Assembly: GCA_022984795.1 (NCBI GenBank)
Contig: JALIHJ010000033.1
Coordinates: 62,001 to 126,000, forward strand
Source of the DNA: Fabrea salina
Lineage: Eukaryota > Ciliophora > Heterotrichea > Heterotrichida > Fabreidae
DNA: 64,000 nucleotides
Reading direction: 5' to 3'
The stretch's first letter is position 1, and each line of letters opens with the position of its first letter. Below are positions 27,145 through 37,420 of the stretch, one piece after another. The notes below the pieces were generated by a model that saw nothing but the letters and a program-made list of their open reading frames with translations, searched no databases and was not told the DNA's origin. The translations under genes and the position numbers were made by a program.

Positions 27145-27591
27145 CTAAAGCAATCTAAGGTGCGAAGTAACTTTAGAAAGGTGGTCTTCTGAAGCAGGGC
27201 CAACTGCCAATACTGTTTTCGATCCTGGAGAGATTTGAGTCAGACCAGCGTCACAAACTAAGTAGTAACCAAGCTGTTCGTTCCTTGCAGCCTCGGCTAT
27301 TTCCATGAGCTCATTTTCATCCTTACACTTTAGAACTACTTTTTTGCAGTGGTCTCTTTTCCAAGCAGCGATGGCTTCGACGTTATGTTTTCCTTGTCTT
27401 TCAAAAAGTCCTATTGCTGCGTGGCAGCATTGAGCTGCTATCTTCCCTTTGCCCATTTTAAGGTCCATTCTAACTACCAGAACCATCTTCATATCAGCTC
27501 CAACGCCTTTAAGTATCCTGATTCTTTTTGTGTACGGAAATATTAGAAACAGAGCTAATATTCCTAGGGCTAAACAAATGACTAGTTCCAT
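27145..27591 (-). CDS. PTRH2: Peptidyl-tRNA hydrolase 2, membrane-anchored
   Basis: A 148-aa protein. PTH2 hallmarks are plain: KMVLVVRMDLKMGKGKIAAQ, QCCHAAIGLF, a middle WKRDHCKKVVLK and the C-terminal DAGLTQISPGSKTVLAVGP. The enzyme cleaves peptidyl-tRNA and releases peptide and tRNA. The ATG at 27591 gives an N-terminal membrane helix (LVICLALGILALFLIF), as in the mitochondrial-outer-membrane PTRH2 of animals; sequence upstream in frame opens only with GTG. The location in this cell is inferred. Confidence 0.93.
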   Translation of the reverse strand: MELVICLALGILALFLIFPYTKRIRILKGVGADMKMVLVVRMDLKMGKGKIAAQCCHAAIGLFERQGKHNVEAIAAWKRDHCKKVVLKCKDENELMEIAEAARNEQLGYYLVCDAGLTQISPGSKTVLAVGPASEDHLSKVTSHLRLL

Positions 27592-27703
27592 TATTAAGTA
27601 TTGTTTGGAAAGACAGGACCACACAGCCAGGAAGTAACTGGAAAGTCACACATGAAGAAACTATAAAGAAGCACTGTTTTCATTAATTATGTATTTAAAG
27701 CAA

Positions 27704-28519
27704 TTATTTAAAATAGTGTATAGTAGTATGAGTTCCAATTACTCTTTCCCAGGATTTAGCACATAAAAGACCAAGTTGCTCTTCCCTCAAACCCCTGTTT
27801 TCACTCAGAAACAAGTAAAAACAACTATTTTCAACACGGATAAAAGTCCCTTCGTCAAGTTCAGCAGGAATGAACATGTCGTACTTACTGCTGTACTTGT
27901 AAACTCCAGTTTGGTAGAAGCCTTGAGTTAAGATCCTCAGCTGGCAAATAAACCCAAAGTTAGGGTTGGCTGAAGGAAGTACTGACCTTACTCTGTTGAT
28001 TGCCTGGTCCTCAGAAAAGCCTTCTTTGAGCATCAAGTAAGCGGCAGCTAGAGTAGGAGCTCTAGAAGTTCCCTTGAGACAGTGCACCAGAACCTTGCCT
28101 CCTTCTTCAAGAGCTTCGGTGATGAAGTCCACTCCGCAGCATGCGAAGAACAATATGTTGACTTTAGGGTTGTCGGGCATACAAAAGGATGTGTACTTAA
28201 AGTGTTCTGGAAAAACGTTGGAGAACTTGTTTTCTCCCACTAGGTTTAAAATATGAGTGATTCCAGACTTTTTGAGAAGTTCGAAATCCTGGGCAACTTT
28301 GCACCCTGATATGTAAAAGGAGTCATGGATGCGGGCCAGGTTGTAGGAAATAGTTTCAGTGGGGGTTTCTAAAGTTGGAACAGTAGGTAACTTTAAAGCT
28401 GGAGGAGGCCCTCTGCGCTTTTTTCGTTCTAGTGGCTTGGCTTCTGATATAATGGCACTTGAAGACATTAAATTATTAGTATGCATACTTTTGACTGCTA
28501 TTAGTTTACTCATCTCCAT
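27704..28519 (-). CDS. Dual-specificity protein phosphatase
   Basis: A 271-aa protein. A basic N-terminus (KKRRGPPPALKLP) precedes a DSP domain (about 60-205) with ITHILNLVGE and the active-site loop VLVHCLKGTSRAPTLAAAYL, i.e. HCxxGxxR with nucleophile Cys around 147. An extra about 60-residue C-terminal tail follows. DSPs remove phosphate from Tyr and Ser/Thr; the substrate is unknown. In-frame ATGs at 28519 and 28513 are both possible starts. It lies 9 nt downstream of the R-SNARE gene on the same strand. Confidence 0.9.
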   Translation of the reverse strand: MEMSKLIAVKSMHTNNLMSSSAIISEAKPLERKKRRGPPPALKLPTVPTLETPTETISYNLARIHDSFYISGCKVAQDFELLKKSGITHILNLVGENKFSNVFPEHFKYTSFCMPDNPKVNILFFACCGVDFITEALEEGGKVLVHCLKGTSRAPTLAAAYLMLKEGFSEDQAINRVRSVLPSANPNFGFICQLRILTQGFYQTGVYKYSSKYDMFIPAELDEGTFIRVENSCFYLFLSENRGLREEQLGLLCAKSWERVIGTHTTIHYFK

Positions 28520-28528
28520 GTTTACTTA

Positions 28529-29167
28529 TTAGCTCAGCACTAAGTAAATAATAGCTCCTCCTAGTAACGAAAACAAGAAGCTAACTATGCCTATAATGAG
28601 CTTTTTGTACTTCTTGCACCAGCGGGCACACATGAATTTTCTTTTAAGCTGCACAGCGTCTTTTTTGAACACAGCAGCACGTGTTTCCATGTCTGTGGCT
28701 TTCTCGGTGAGGGCTTCTAGCCTTAGTCCTCTGTCAAGTACTTTGTTGATGTTCTGGACTACTATCTGGTTGACTTCTTCGATCTGGAGTTGGACTTTCC
28801 TGAGGTTGTCTTGGCTGTAGCCGGTGTTTAGCTTCTCAACTGAGTTTTTTAGGTCCTTTTTGGTTTTGCGTGGGTTCATTGTGTAGTTGGCTTTCAGGTT
28901 TTCTAGGAACTCAAAAACTGACTTAGCTGAAAAGGAACTGTGGCAGATTGCAGCGAACTCAAAAGGTTCGTCGAAAACAATGTGCAAATGGTAAACGTTT
29001 TCATAGTTGTAAGAAACCCTTTTTTGCGAGTAGTCAAGCTTAGACACTACATTGAGGACTACTTCTGAGGCGCTTTCTAGTTCAGAGTGTTCTGACTCGA
29101 TTGTAGTGCCCTTGGCGATGCACACATAAAGAACTCTGTTTCCTTCATTGTGGAGTCTTTGGTACAT
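28529..29167 (-). CDS. Longin-type R-SNARE (VAMP7-like)
   Basis: A 212-aa protein. An N-terminal longin domain (VLYVCIAKGT ... YENVYHLHIVFDEPFEFAAIC) leads into an R-SNARE motif (about 115-175; VNQIVVQNINKVLDRGLRLEA, with the zero-layer Arg in LDRG) and a single C-terminal membrane anchor (KLIIGIVSFLFSLLGGAIIY). The layout is that of VAMP7/VAMP72 vesicle SNAREs that drive fusion at endolysosomal or plasma membranes. Assignment to the family is firm; the trafficking step is not. Confidence 0.92.
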   Translation of the reverse strand: MYQRLHNEGNRVLYVCIAKGTTIESEHSELESASEVVLNVVSKLDYSQKRVSYNYENVYHLHIVFDEPFEFAAICHSSFSAKSVFEFLENLKANYTMNPRKTKKDLKNSVEKLNTGYSQDNLRKVQLQIEEVNQIVVQNINKVLDRGLRLEALTEKATDMETRAAVFKKDAVQLKRKFMCARWCKKYKKLIIGIVSFLFSLLGGAIIYLVLS

Positions 29168-29300
29168 ATTGATTCGCCAAGTGTTAATGTTATTAGTAAA
29201 ACAACTGCTTATTTCTGAAGGTGCCTTAAGGCTAGTGCTTAGTTGTGTTCATATTTAAAGATAACTAGACACAGGAGCTGCCTGAAATATTAACTATGCT

Positions 29301-30374
29301 ATGGAAAAAATAATACTTGAAGACGGTTGCAAATACACAGGTGCACTAAAAAACAAAGTACCTGAAGACTACGGAATTCTTGAGTACAAAGACAAAAGCA
29401 CCTATAAAGGCCACTTCAAAAGCGGACAGCGGCAAGGAAACGGAACTTTAAGTCTTCCAAACGGAGAGTCCTACAGCGGGTCTTGGGACCAGGACCTAAA
29501 GCATGGCTACGGAATAGAACGGTTAGTTTGTGGAAGCGTTTACAAAGGCCAATTTTTCAAAGGCACCAAGCAAGGAAGAGGGTGCATTTACTGGGCAAAC
29601 GGAGAAGAATACTCAGGTGAGTGGCACAACAACCTTCCTCAGGGCAGAGGCAAGTTAAAAAGAAGCCAGTACCTGTGTAAAGGCAAGTTTTTCGCTGGGA
29701 AGCCCCAAGGAGTCTGCGAAATTCACTGGAAAAAAGGAGCTGTGTTTAAAGGAGAACTGAGTCAAGGCAAGTTAGTAAAAGGAACCTATACCTACAGAGG
29801 AGGTTCCTGGTACAAAGGCAGCTTTGAAGAAGACTTGCCTGAGGGCCAAGGTGAACTATTTACTTCTAAGTGGACTTACAAAGGTAGCTTTAAAATGGGC
29901 AAAAGGGAAGGCCAAGGAGTAATGACTCTTAACTCAGGAGTTACCTACGAAGGCAGCTGGCAAAACAACTCTTTAAAAGGACAGGCCAAAATAGTGTACT
30001 CAGACCAGTCTTACTACGAAGGCGAAGTTGACAACTTCAAACCAGTAGGCCAAGGAACTATGTGGTACAGTAATGGGGACTTTTACGAAGGAAACTGGCA
30101 CCAAGGGAAAAAACACGGCAAAGGGAGCTTTATGAGCTTAGAAGGGTGGAAGTACTACGGAGAGTGGGAGAACGACGAGAAGCAGGGCTTTGGGCACTTC
30201 TTACTTAACAAGACTCCAGAGGAGTTTGAAGTTTACGAAGGAGAGTGGAAACATAACGCTAAAGACGGCTTTGGGAAAGTGACTTACTACGAGAAAGGAA
30301 AGAAACTTTACTCAGTAAGTGGAGAGTGGCAAAATGGAGATCTAGTTAAACAAGACAAAATATTTGATATTTAA
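29301..30374 (+). CDS. MORN-repeat protein
   Basis: A 357-aa protein made almost entirely of MORN repeats (about 14; typical unit YEGSWQNNSLKGQAKI, YEGNWHQGKKHGKGSF). No kinase, SET or other catalytic part is attached. MORN proteins bind lipids or act as rigid scaffolds at cortical and ciliary structures in protists; the role here is inferred. It is followed after 10 nt by the EF-hand/ARM gene on the same strand. Confidence 0.93.
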   Translation: MEKIILEDGCKYTGALKNKVPEDYGILEYKDKSTYKGHFKSGQRQGNGTLSLPNGESYSGSWDQDLKHGYGIERLVCGSVYKGQFFKGTKQGRGCIYWANGEEYSGEWHNNLPQGRGKLKRSQYLCKGKFFAGKPQGVCEIHWKKGAVFKGELSQGKLVKGTYTYRGGSWYKGSFEEDLPEGQGELFTSKWTYKGSFKMGKREGQGVMTLNSGVTYEGSWQNNSLKGQAKIVYSDQSYYEGEVDNFKPVGQGTMWYSNGDFYEGNWHQGKKHGKGSFMSLEGWKYYGEWENDEKQGFGHFLLNKTPEEFEVYEGEWKHNAKDGFGKVTYYEKGKKLYSVSGEWQNGDLVKQDKIFDI

Positions 30375-30384
30375 TTATAATATA

Positions 30385-33300
30385 ATGGCAGAACAGGCAA
30401 TATTAAGCCAGGGGCTTTTGTCTCGCGACGAAATAGAAGAAATCCACCGAATATTTGTTATGGTGGACGTCGACGGCTCAGGAGTGCTCACCACTGAAAA
30501 AATCAGACAAATTGCAATGAACCTCACTCAGAACCCCCACATCGCCTCTGAAGAGGCTTACCACTTGCAGACCCAACTAGATGTGAACCGTGACGGACAA
30601 GTGTACTGGGAAGACTTTTTGGAGTACGTTTGTAAGTGGTTGCATGAGCAAGGAGCAGTGAGACCTAAGCCTCGTACCGACGTTCCAGCTTCTAGTGGGG
30701 AAAAAGAAGCCCTGCACCAGGCTCTTGCGCAGCTTTTTTCTATGTCACACCTGAACTACGAAGTGCATTCAACTCTAAGAGAAACCCTTGAGGACCGTCT
30801 GGAAACTTGGGATTACTTAGGAGAGTCAAACGAGTACTCGGAGCAAGAAAAAGACATTTACTACTCTCGAGTGTTTTCTAACTTGTTTGACGAAAACGCT
30901 TTTCAAAAGATTGTGGAGCAGTTGTTTCACAGCGACGTGAATGTAGTTCTGAGCGCTTTGGAAAGGATCAGGGACATGCTTGGAGTTTTGGAGGTATTCC
31001 AAAGCACCAACGAACACATCCGAATAAGCGGGTACCTGATTAAGCTGTTTGAAACTTTAATAAACCAAAACTTGATTAACCGAATTTTGCAATGCTTAGG
31101 AGCAGACAATTCTAAAAGCATTCAGTGGGAAACCCTTAAAATCATAACATTTTTCGCACCTGGTCCTCGGATTCCTGAGATTCCAGAAAGTTACTTTCTG
31201 CACCCTTCTCAGAAGTTCACTAAACAAGTGCTTATGCAAACAGGCACCATTCAAAAGATACTTGAGCTTTGTGAAAACGAGTGCATTGAAGTGCGTGACC
31301 AAGCTTTGCTAGCTCTGGGTTTCATTGCTAGGCACGACCTTGAAAGCAAGAACTACTTGCTGGCTTTGGGCTGCATGCAAGTAAGTTTGAGGATTTTGAG
31401 GAGAGGAGCTGATAAAGTGCTACTTGACACAAGTAGTTTGATAAGAACTGCTTGGTTGCTTTCGATTCTGTGTGGAGCTACTATGCCTAGAGACTATTCC
31501 AAACCCAACTCCAACCAAACTGAGCTTAAAGAAATCACTGAAATAGTAGTAAGCTTGTTTAGAGTTTCTGAAGACGAAAACTTACTTGTGAACTTACTTA
31601 TTGTGTTGAGTTACGTGCTGCCTTACTTAGCAATGGACGACTTCAACAGATGGATTCTAAACCAACTCGTAGTACTTTTGGGCCACGACAATGAGTCAGT
31701 TAAAAGAGCAGCTTTGCAAACTGTGAGGAACTTAATTTGGCTGAACAGTTCTCAGTGCCAAGTGCTTACTGAAGTGGGGTTGTTTGGAAGAATCACAGAG
31801 TTACTGTTGAACTCCGGAAACTCTATGATTAAGCTAGACACTCTGAGTATTTTGCGTTACTTGGTTCAAAGAGGTTACACCTGGGAACTTGTAAACATCA
31901 CAAAAATCAACCAGCACCTGCAGTACCTAATAGCTTCAGATGCAGAAACCCGCTGGGAAGTAGTTAAGCTTTTGGTGTTTATAGTGGACTCAAACTCAAA
32001 AATAGCAATAGAGTAAGACTTATACAGCGACTTAGCAAGAACCGGAATGATCAAAACACTGTTTATGCACCTCATGCAGTTCCGAGAGATCTCTCCTCTT
32101 ATTTCTAAGATCTACAGACTTAACTGCTACACCTACAACTTTGCTTACTTACACGACTGTGTAAAGGCTCTAGAAAAGTTTATACTCCAAGGCTGGCCTA
32201 CAGGCGACTTGAACCTAGCAAACACTTACTTAAGCTTTTTTGGACAAGAAGAAGCAGTTAAAATTTTCGATGTAGTTAAAGTACTGGTTGAAGAGGTTAA
32301 AAAAGGCAGTCACGATTTGTACCAAGTCAACCACGGTGAAGTCAACTTAGAGCAAAGTTTAACTGGGCTTATTGAAAAGTTCATAAAAGTCCACTCTGGA
32401 CTGCTGAACGAATCCAGCGCTATGATTTGCAGTTACCTGTCCCAAGTTTTGGAGTACTTCAGAGCCCACCTTCACGAAGCTAACTACAACTTGTTAGTTC
32501 AGGGGCAAGTAAACGCTGATACCATTATGGATTGCGTTCAGGTTTTTAACATCAAGTGCATGGACGCCCTTAACTACCCAAACGGAGACAACAAGTTACT
32601 TAGCAATATAAAAAAACAAGACATGAATTTTATTTACATCAAAAGAATGGTAACTCTTACTTAGGTGTCCAACGCTTACGGAGTAGACAAGAACTTGGAG
32701 TTCATAGACACTAAAGGCGACAAACTAGGCATCAGCAACCAAGGAGACCTCCAATACGCAGTGTTTCTGCACACTCAAGCAGCACTTGAAGACTTTTTAA
32801 GGAACCTACAAACCTTAGGCAAGCCAGTACCCCACCCTCTTGTACTGCCTAACGTAGAAGTTCGTTTGGTAGTTTCGAATACAGGCTACAGTTACACACC
32901 CTTTACCCTCGGGACAAGTTTAAGTCAGGTCGACAGAAACCTTTTCAAAGACCTCAACACCAACTACAACATTTCTTTTAGCGAACTGCAAAGACTCAAC
33001 AACGAGTACTTAAAAAGCGGAAAACCACCCCATGAGCCAATATCCTACCTGGAGTTCGAACAAATAATGCTGGGAACTATTCCTGACAGGAACCTTATAG
33101 GGCACATCTTCAATGCACTTGACGTGCACAAAGCAGGCATGATTGACTTCAGTGCGTTTGCTGTAGGAATGTCTTTACTGCAAACAGGCAACCCAGAACA
33201 AAGGCTTTGGTTTGCGTTCAGAGCTTACGACTCAGAAAACATGGGCGCTATCAAAAAGAACGATGTGTTCGAGATGATGAAGACTGCTAACTACTTCAAA

Positions 33301-33618
33301 AACATCCAAGTGCCTGACTCACAACTCAGAAACAGCGTAGAAGGAATATTTAGTTACTATGACAGAGACAAAGATGGTAAACTGCAGTATGAAGAGTTCC
33401 GCGAAGCAGTTATGAGCAACTACATTACTTTAAACCCTTTTTGGACTCAGAACGTGTTTCCCAAACAGAACTTTGCTGGGTTCGTAGACACAGTGCCTTG
33501 CTTCCAGTGTGGTAAGAAGTTTATGCCTAAGTCTCCTATTTCGCGTTCAGCAGGTGCGCGTTGTGACGAGTGCATAATTTCTTCGCCTTCTAAACCTACA
33601 TACTTTAGGTCTGCATAA
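30385..33618 (+). CDS. EF-hand / armadillo / PB1 / EF-hand protein (two introns)
   Basis: Exons 30385-32012, 32028-32649 and 32665-33618; 1,067 aa. N-terminal EF-hands (DVDGSGVLTTEKI; DVNRDGQVYWEDF) occupy residues about 15-90. Importin-alpha-like ARM repeats (about 160-690) include AALQTVRNLIWLNSSQC. Residues about 715-790 look like PB1, with a type-II-like Lys (FNIKCM) and an OPCA motif (FIDTKGDKLGISNQGDLQYA); intron 2 falls inside it. Neuronal-calcium-sensor-like EF-hands follow (about 865-1010; YDRDKDGKLQYEEF), then a CxxC..CxxC ribbon (CFQCG ... CDEC). An in-frame ATG at 30364 lies inside the preceding gene, so 30385 is preferred. A Ca2+-responsive scaffold is inferred. Confidence 0.9.
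32013..32027 (+). other. 15-nt intron 1 of EF/ARM gene
   Basis: GTAAGACTTATACAG; splits a codon after its second base (GA|C). Removal turns a TAA stop into IDDLARTG. Confidence 0.94.
32650..32664 (+). other. 15-nt intron 2 of EF/ARM gene
   Basis: GTAACTCTTACTTAG; phase 0. Removal joins IKRM to VSNAYG and completes the PB1-like fold. Confidence 0.94.
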
Positions 33619-33630
33619 TCTAATATTAAT

Positions 33631-34068
33631 TTAATCTTCTTCAACTCCTACTTGCAACTCCAGTTCTGAAATCCTGCGTTGCAAGGCCATGAGTTGCTGC
33701 TGCAAGTTAGCTTTTTCTTCTTTGAGGTTCACGAGTTGGTTTTGGAGTCTGCTGTTTTCAGCCTTTTGTTGAGAAAAGTGCTTCTTCATGTCTTCTTCAA
33801 CTCGGTTGATTTCGTTCATGAGGTTTTTGCGCACGTCTGAGATTTTCATGTGAAGTACGTTTTCTAGAGTGTCTTTTTCAGAACGAAGCACCTGTACTTC
33901 TTTTTTGTGCTGGTTCATTTCTTCAGTTATCGAACGAACAAGTTCTTCGAGTGAAAGCAGTTTGCCCTTGAGGGACCCTGAGCCTGTTTGAGTTAGTGAA
34001 CTTATAGAGCCCATACTATGGAGACTCCTTCCATTTCCAGTGTTTTCCGGAGCATAACTACTGTTCAT
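33631..34068 (-). CDS. Small coiled-coil protein
   Basis: A 145-aa protein. The first 35 residues are Ser/Gly-rich and disordered; the rest is one continuous coiled coil with heptads (LEELVRSITEEMNQHKKEVQ ... LQQQLMALQRRISELELQV). No family is recognised. It lies 15 nt after the SIAH-type gene on the same strand and converges on the EF/ARM gene with 12 nt between stops. Confidence 0.85.
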   Translation of the reverse strand: MNSSYAPENTGNGRSLHSMGSISSLTQTGSGSLKGKLLSLEELVRSITEEMNQHKKEVQVLRSEKDTLENVLHMKISDVRKNLMNEINRVEEDMKKHFSQQKAENSRLQNQLVNLKEEKANLQQQLMALQRRISELELQVGVEED

Positions 34069-34083
34069 TTTTCTTATATTATA

Positions 34084-34842
34084 TTACTTTGTAAGCTTCC
34101 GCTTGACGTTAACCCACAAGCGCAGGATTTCTTCGTCTTCATCATGCACTTTTACAAAGTTGTTGAGTAATACACTTACATCACAGTTTAAATGAGGAGC
34201 GTTTTTTTTGTTTTCATCGCTTATAAAAGGCACTTGTCCTTTGAAAACTACTGCGAACTCTTCGTTCTCTACTTCTAGTGAAATATAAAGGGGCTTTTTG
34301 TTGATCCTGAACAAGTACACATGGAACACACCTGACGTGCTTTTAGCGTGGACTATAATAGGCTCTTTTCCGAACCTCCAAACTCCTTTGGGCCACTCTG
34401 TGTCCCTGCCCCAGGACTCCAAAGGCCCTGAAAAGGACCTGAGTCCTCCTTCTTCTTCCATAGCTATTTCTTTGTAGTCGTGTTGTGAAATCAAGTGCCT
34501 TACTAGGTCTTCTTCGCTACTTCCGCACTCAATGCACAGAGTAAAGTTATTGTAAGGGCAGACTTTGTAGTGAGCAGACCGAGAAGCCAAAGTAATGACT
34601 TCTTGGCAACCTTGGAACTTGCAAGGCACCGATATTTGCTCCAGCATCTTCTCAAGCACGATGTTACGAGATGTTTTAGAAAGTTGGGCGCGGCAGACAG
34701 GACATGTTTTGGATGTTGTGCCACAAATGTTACAGATTGAGTGTCCGTTCGGGCATAGAATCACAGGCGAAGTGAAATAGTCATAGCAGATGGGACACTC
34801 TAAAGTTTCTGTGAAATTGGTAGTTAGTATGACTTTATCCAT
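34084..34842 (-). CDS. SIAH-type RING E3 ubiquitin ligase
   Basis: A 252-aa protein. The RING is at about 15-57 (CPICYDYFTSPVILCPNGHSIC ... CPVCRAQL). SIAH-type zinc fingers follow (CKFQGCQEVI ... HYKVCPYNNFTLC ... LVRHLISQHDY). The C-terminal half (about 140-245) fits the SIAH substrate-binding TRAF-like domain. SIAH proteins ubiquitinate targets for proteasomal breakdown; the target here is unknown. Its ATG is only 5 nt from the stop of the upstream gene. Confidence 0.9.
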   Translation of the reverse strand: MDKVILTTNFTETLECPICYDYFTSPVILCPNGHSICNICGTTSKTCPVCRAQLSKTSRNIVLEKMLEQISVPCKFQGCQEVITLASRSAHYKVCPYNNFTLCIECGSSEEDLVRHLISQHDYKEIAMEEEGGLRSFSGPLESWGRDTEWPKGVWRFGKEPIIVHAKSTSGVFHVYLFRINKKPLYISLEVENEEFAVVFKGQVPFISDENKKNAPHLNCDVSVLLNNFVKVHDEDEEILRLWVNVKRKLTK

Positions 34843-34847
34843 ATTTA

Positions 34848-37352
34848 TTATGATTCTTGAGTGTCTGACTTATAAGGAGGTTGGAAAATGTACGAGTTGC
34901 TTAGTTCAGGAATGCGCGACTGTGCTTGGAAAATATTGCCTTTGGTGTGGAAGTAACTGTCCCCTCTCAGTCCAAATACGTTGTTGGGGTTGAAAGGCAT
35001 GAAGTAGACGTAACTTTCTTCAGTTTCTTTTTCAGAAGTTTCATGAGGAGACTCCCAGTTGTATTGGATGCCTCGACTTATAGTAGTGGACTTGTCTGTG
35101 CTTACGCTTCTGTCAGCCATTTCAACCTGGGCAGCTTCTCTTGTCCTTATGAACGACTTTGGCTCTTCTGGAGAGCTAATCAACCTCCCAGAGGAGTCTA
35201 AGTAGTCTTCCAAGTGGTTAGTTACTTCTTCGGACTCTTCTGAGACTTCACGGAAGTGTTGGATTCTTTGCTGATTGGGCTTGTTGTGGCTGGTGGCTTT
35301 GGTAGGTTTAGTGCTGTTGGCAGGTTTGGTTGAGTTCTCAGGCTTTCTGTTTGTATAAGAAGTTTTAGGTTGGACAGAAGGAGGTTTAGGGTGTTTAGGA
35401 CTTTTAGGGTTTTCAGGGCTTTTGAGTGAAGCTTCAGTCCTTTTTTTAGATCCTTTTTTAACGGGTTGGGGCGAGCTTTCGTGACAAGTTTCCTGGACAG
35501 TAGAAAGGGGCTCAGTTACAGCAGTGTCAATTCTGTTTTTAGAGTGGTCTTGTTTTTTTGGCTTTTTGGTGTCTGAAGGTTCCTCTGAAGAGCTTTCTTC
35601 TTCGTAACTACTTGAATGAGGACGGCTATCTTTAGCTGAGTCTCGATAGCTGCTTCTGAGTGACTCTGAGTTGCCTTCGTTGGCTGTGTCCCGCCGGCTG
35701 TCCTTAATTGTTTCCCGGCTTGCAGAGGGACTAAGTCCTCTTTGGGAGGGTTGTGACTGGTCTGTTTTGATTTTGCGCATGTTTCTTTTGGGTCGGTCAG
35801 TGTCAATTACTTCAATGTGGACATTGTTTTCAGGCAACCTTTCACTTTGGGCGTTAGGATTGGGGTTGTTCCCGAGTAGTTGTTTGGACTTTTTCCCAGA
35901 CAACTTGGCTTTAGGAGTGTTTTCTCGACTTGTAGTGTTAGGTGACTTAGGGTTGGTTTCTAAGTTGGGGACTTCTTTAGGTTTGCTTTCAGTAGTTAGG
36001 TTTTTGTTTGACTGATTTGCTTGTTGAGTTTCAAGTTTAGACTGTAGTCTTTTGATTTCTCTAGTTTGAGAGTCTTTTTCTTTTAGAAGAGTTTCCTGTT
36101 TAGAAGCTAGTTTATCACATTCCCTTTTGTAGGAGATGGCATCTTGGTTGCTTCTGTCTAGTTCTTTTTGAATGCGTTGGTTTTCTTCCCTAAGGAACTG
36201 CTTTTCTTTTTCAGCTCCAAAAACTAAGTCTGACTTTTGCTTGATTTGGTTAGTTGCTCTTTCAAGTTCAGAGTTAGTTTTGATTTGGATTTCTTTAAGG
36301 CTTTCGAGTTCTTTGTTAAGTTCATCGTAAACTTCAGGTTCTATGAACTCATTGTAAGTTTGGGTAGAAACAGCCTGCCTGGTAGACCTGTTCATCATTA
36401 AGGAAAATATTTTGTTAGCTGTATTTTTTTGGATAAGTTTGAAGTTGTTTCTGAGTCCTAGTTCTAGGTCTTCAGGGTTCATGGCAGAAATGTCTCCAGT
36501 TCTGTACTCAGGAATGTCTCTTTCTTTGCTCATCTCGTCGTAAAGGCTCTTCAGCAACTCTGCTGTTCCAGGCAACCCAGAACTAGCGTAATTCAAAGCT
36601 CTTCGCTTAAGCTTTTGGAAGTCAGTGTCGTCGTACTCAAAGAGTTCTTCAATTTCTTTTCTTATTTGTTCGTCTTCAAGCCGTTTGACTTTTAGAAGCT
36701 CTTCAGAAGCTCCTTGAAGTTCCAGAACTTTTTGTTCAAGCTCGTTGGACTGTTTTTTGAGCCAAAGCACTTTTTCAGAGCACTGGTGCTTTTCTTGTTT
36801 GTAGATGTTTAAAAAGTCGTTAAATAAAGCACTTACTTGGTTGTTCATCTTGGAAATTGCACTTGCCATCTCCCCTGAGTGCTTTTTAATCAGAGGCAGT
36901 AATTCACTGTAGCAGTTTTGCCAGTGCTCAAACTGTTCTACGGTGCTTTCAATGGTTTTAGTGGTGCTGGCTATTGAATGCTTGCGCATTTGGTAGGAAT
37001 CCACTCTTTCAGTAATTTCCCAAATGATGTGCTTACTGACTGATTTAAATGACTTGTCTATGCACCTTTCAGGAGTCACGTCCCGCATAGGTCCGTAAAA
37101 AGACTTGGTTTCTTTGTGACGCATTAGAGTTGCAGGGGTTTCTTCTGACTGCTTTTTTGGAGTGGAGAAAAACTTCTGGGCTGAGTAAGGCTTTTTGGAG
37201 GAAGTTAGGGGTTCGGTGAAGTTAGGGTAAATAGACAGGTTGTAGTCTTCTTGGAACTTTGGTTCGCAGCTGCTTTGGGAGTTTAAAGGAGGCAGGGTAG
37301 GTTTCCCAGGAGTTCTTGTCTTGCGTTCGCTTGAAAAAAATCGTTTACTCAT
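34848..37352 (-). CDS. Long coiled-coil protein with disordered C-terminal half
   Basis: An 834-aa protein. Residues about 95-470 are largely coiled coil (e.g. ELEQKVLELQGASEELLKVK; EKQFLREENQRIQKELDRSN). Residues about 475-740 are low-complexity, rich in Ser, Pro, Lys and Thr (KSPENPKSPKHPKPPS). The last 60 contain aromatic segments (YVYFMPFNPNNVFGLRG). I do not recognise a family. The layout is usual for basal-body or cortical cytoskeleton proteins, but that is a guess. It starts 68 nt from a divergent gene. Confidence 0.85.
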   Translation of the reverse strand: MSKRFFSSERKTRTPGKPTLPPLNSQSSCEPKFQEDYNLSIYPNFTEPLTSSKKPYSAQKFFSTPKKQSEETPATLMRHKETKSFYGPMRDVTPERCIDKSFKSVSKHIIWEITERVDSYQMRKHSIASTTKTIESTVEQFEHWQNCYSELLPLIKKHSGEMASAISKMNNQVSALFNDFLNIYKQEKHQCSEKVLWLKKQSNELEQKVLELQGASEELLKVKRLEDEQIRKEIEELFEYDDTDFQKLKRRALNYASSGLPGTAELLKSLYDEMSKERDIPEYRTGDISAMNPEDLELGLRNNFKLIQKNTANKIFSLMMNRSTRQAVSTQTYNEFIEPEVYDELNKELESLKEIQIKTNSELERATNQIKQKSDLVFGAEKEKQFLREENQRIQKELDRSNQDAISYKRECDKLASKQETLLKEKDSQTREIKRLQSKLETQQANQSNKNLTTESKPKEVPNLETNPKSPNTTSRENTPKAKLSGKKSKQLLGNNPNPNAQSERLPENNVHIEVIDTDRPKRNMRKIKTDQSQPSQRGLSPSASRETIKDSRRDTANEGNSESLRSSYRDSAKDSRPHSSSYEEESSSEEPSDTKKPKKQDHSKNRIDTAVTEPLSTVQETCHESSPQPVKKGSKKRTEASLKSPENPKSPKHPKPPSVQPKTSYTNRKPENSTKPANSTKPTKATSHNKPNQQRIQHFREVSEESEEVTNHLEDYLDSSGRLISSPEEPKSFIRTREAAQVEMADRSVSTDKSTTISRGIQYNWESPHETSEKETEESYVYFMPFNPNNVFGLRGDSYFHTKGNIFQAQSRIPELSNSYIFQPPYKSDTQES

Positions 37353-37420
37353 TTTTATTATAACTTGTGCTTCTCAAGCAGCATTTGACTTGCAAAGCTT
37401 CTGATAATCATTATTAGTCT

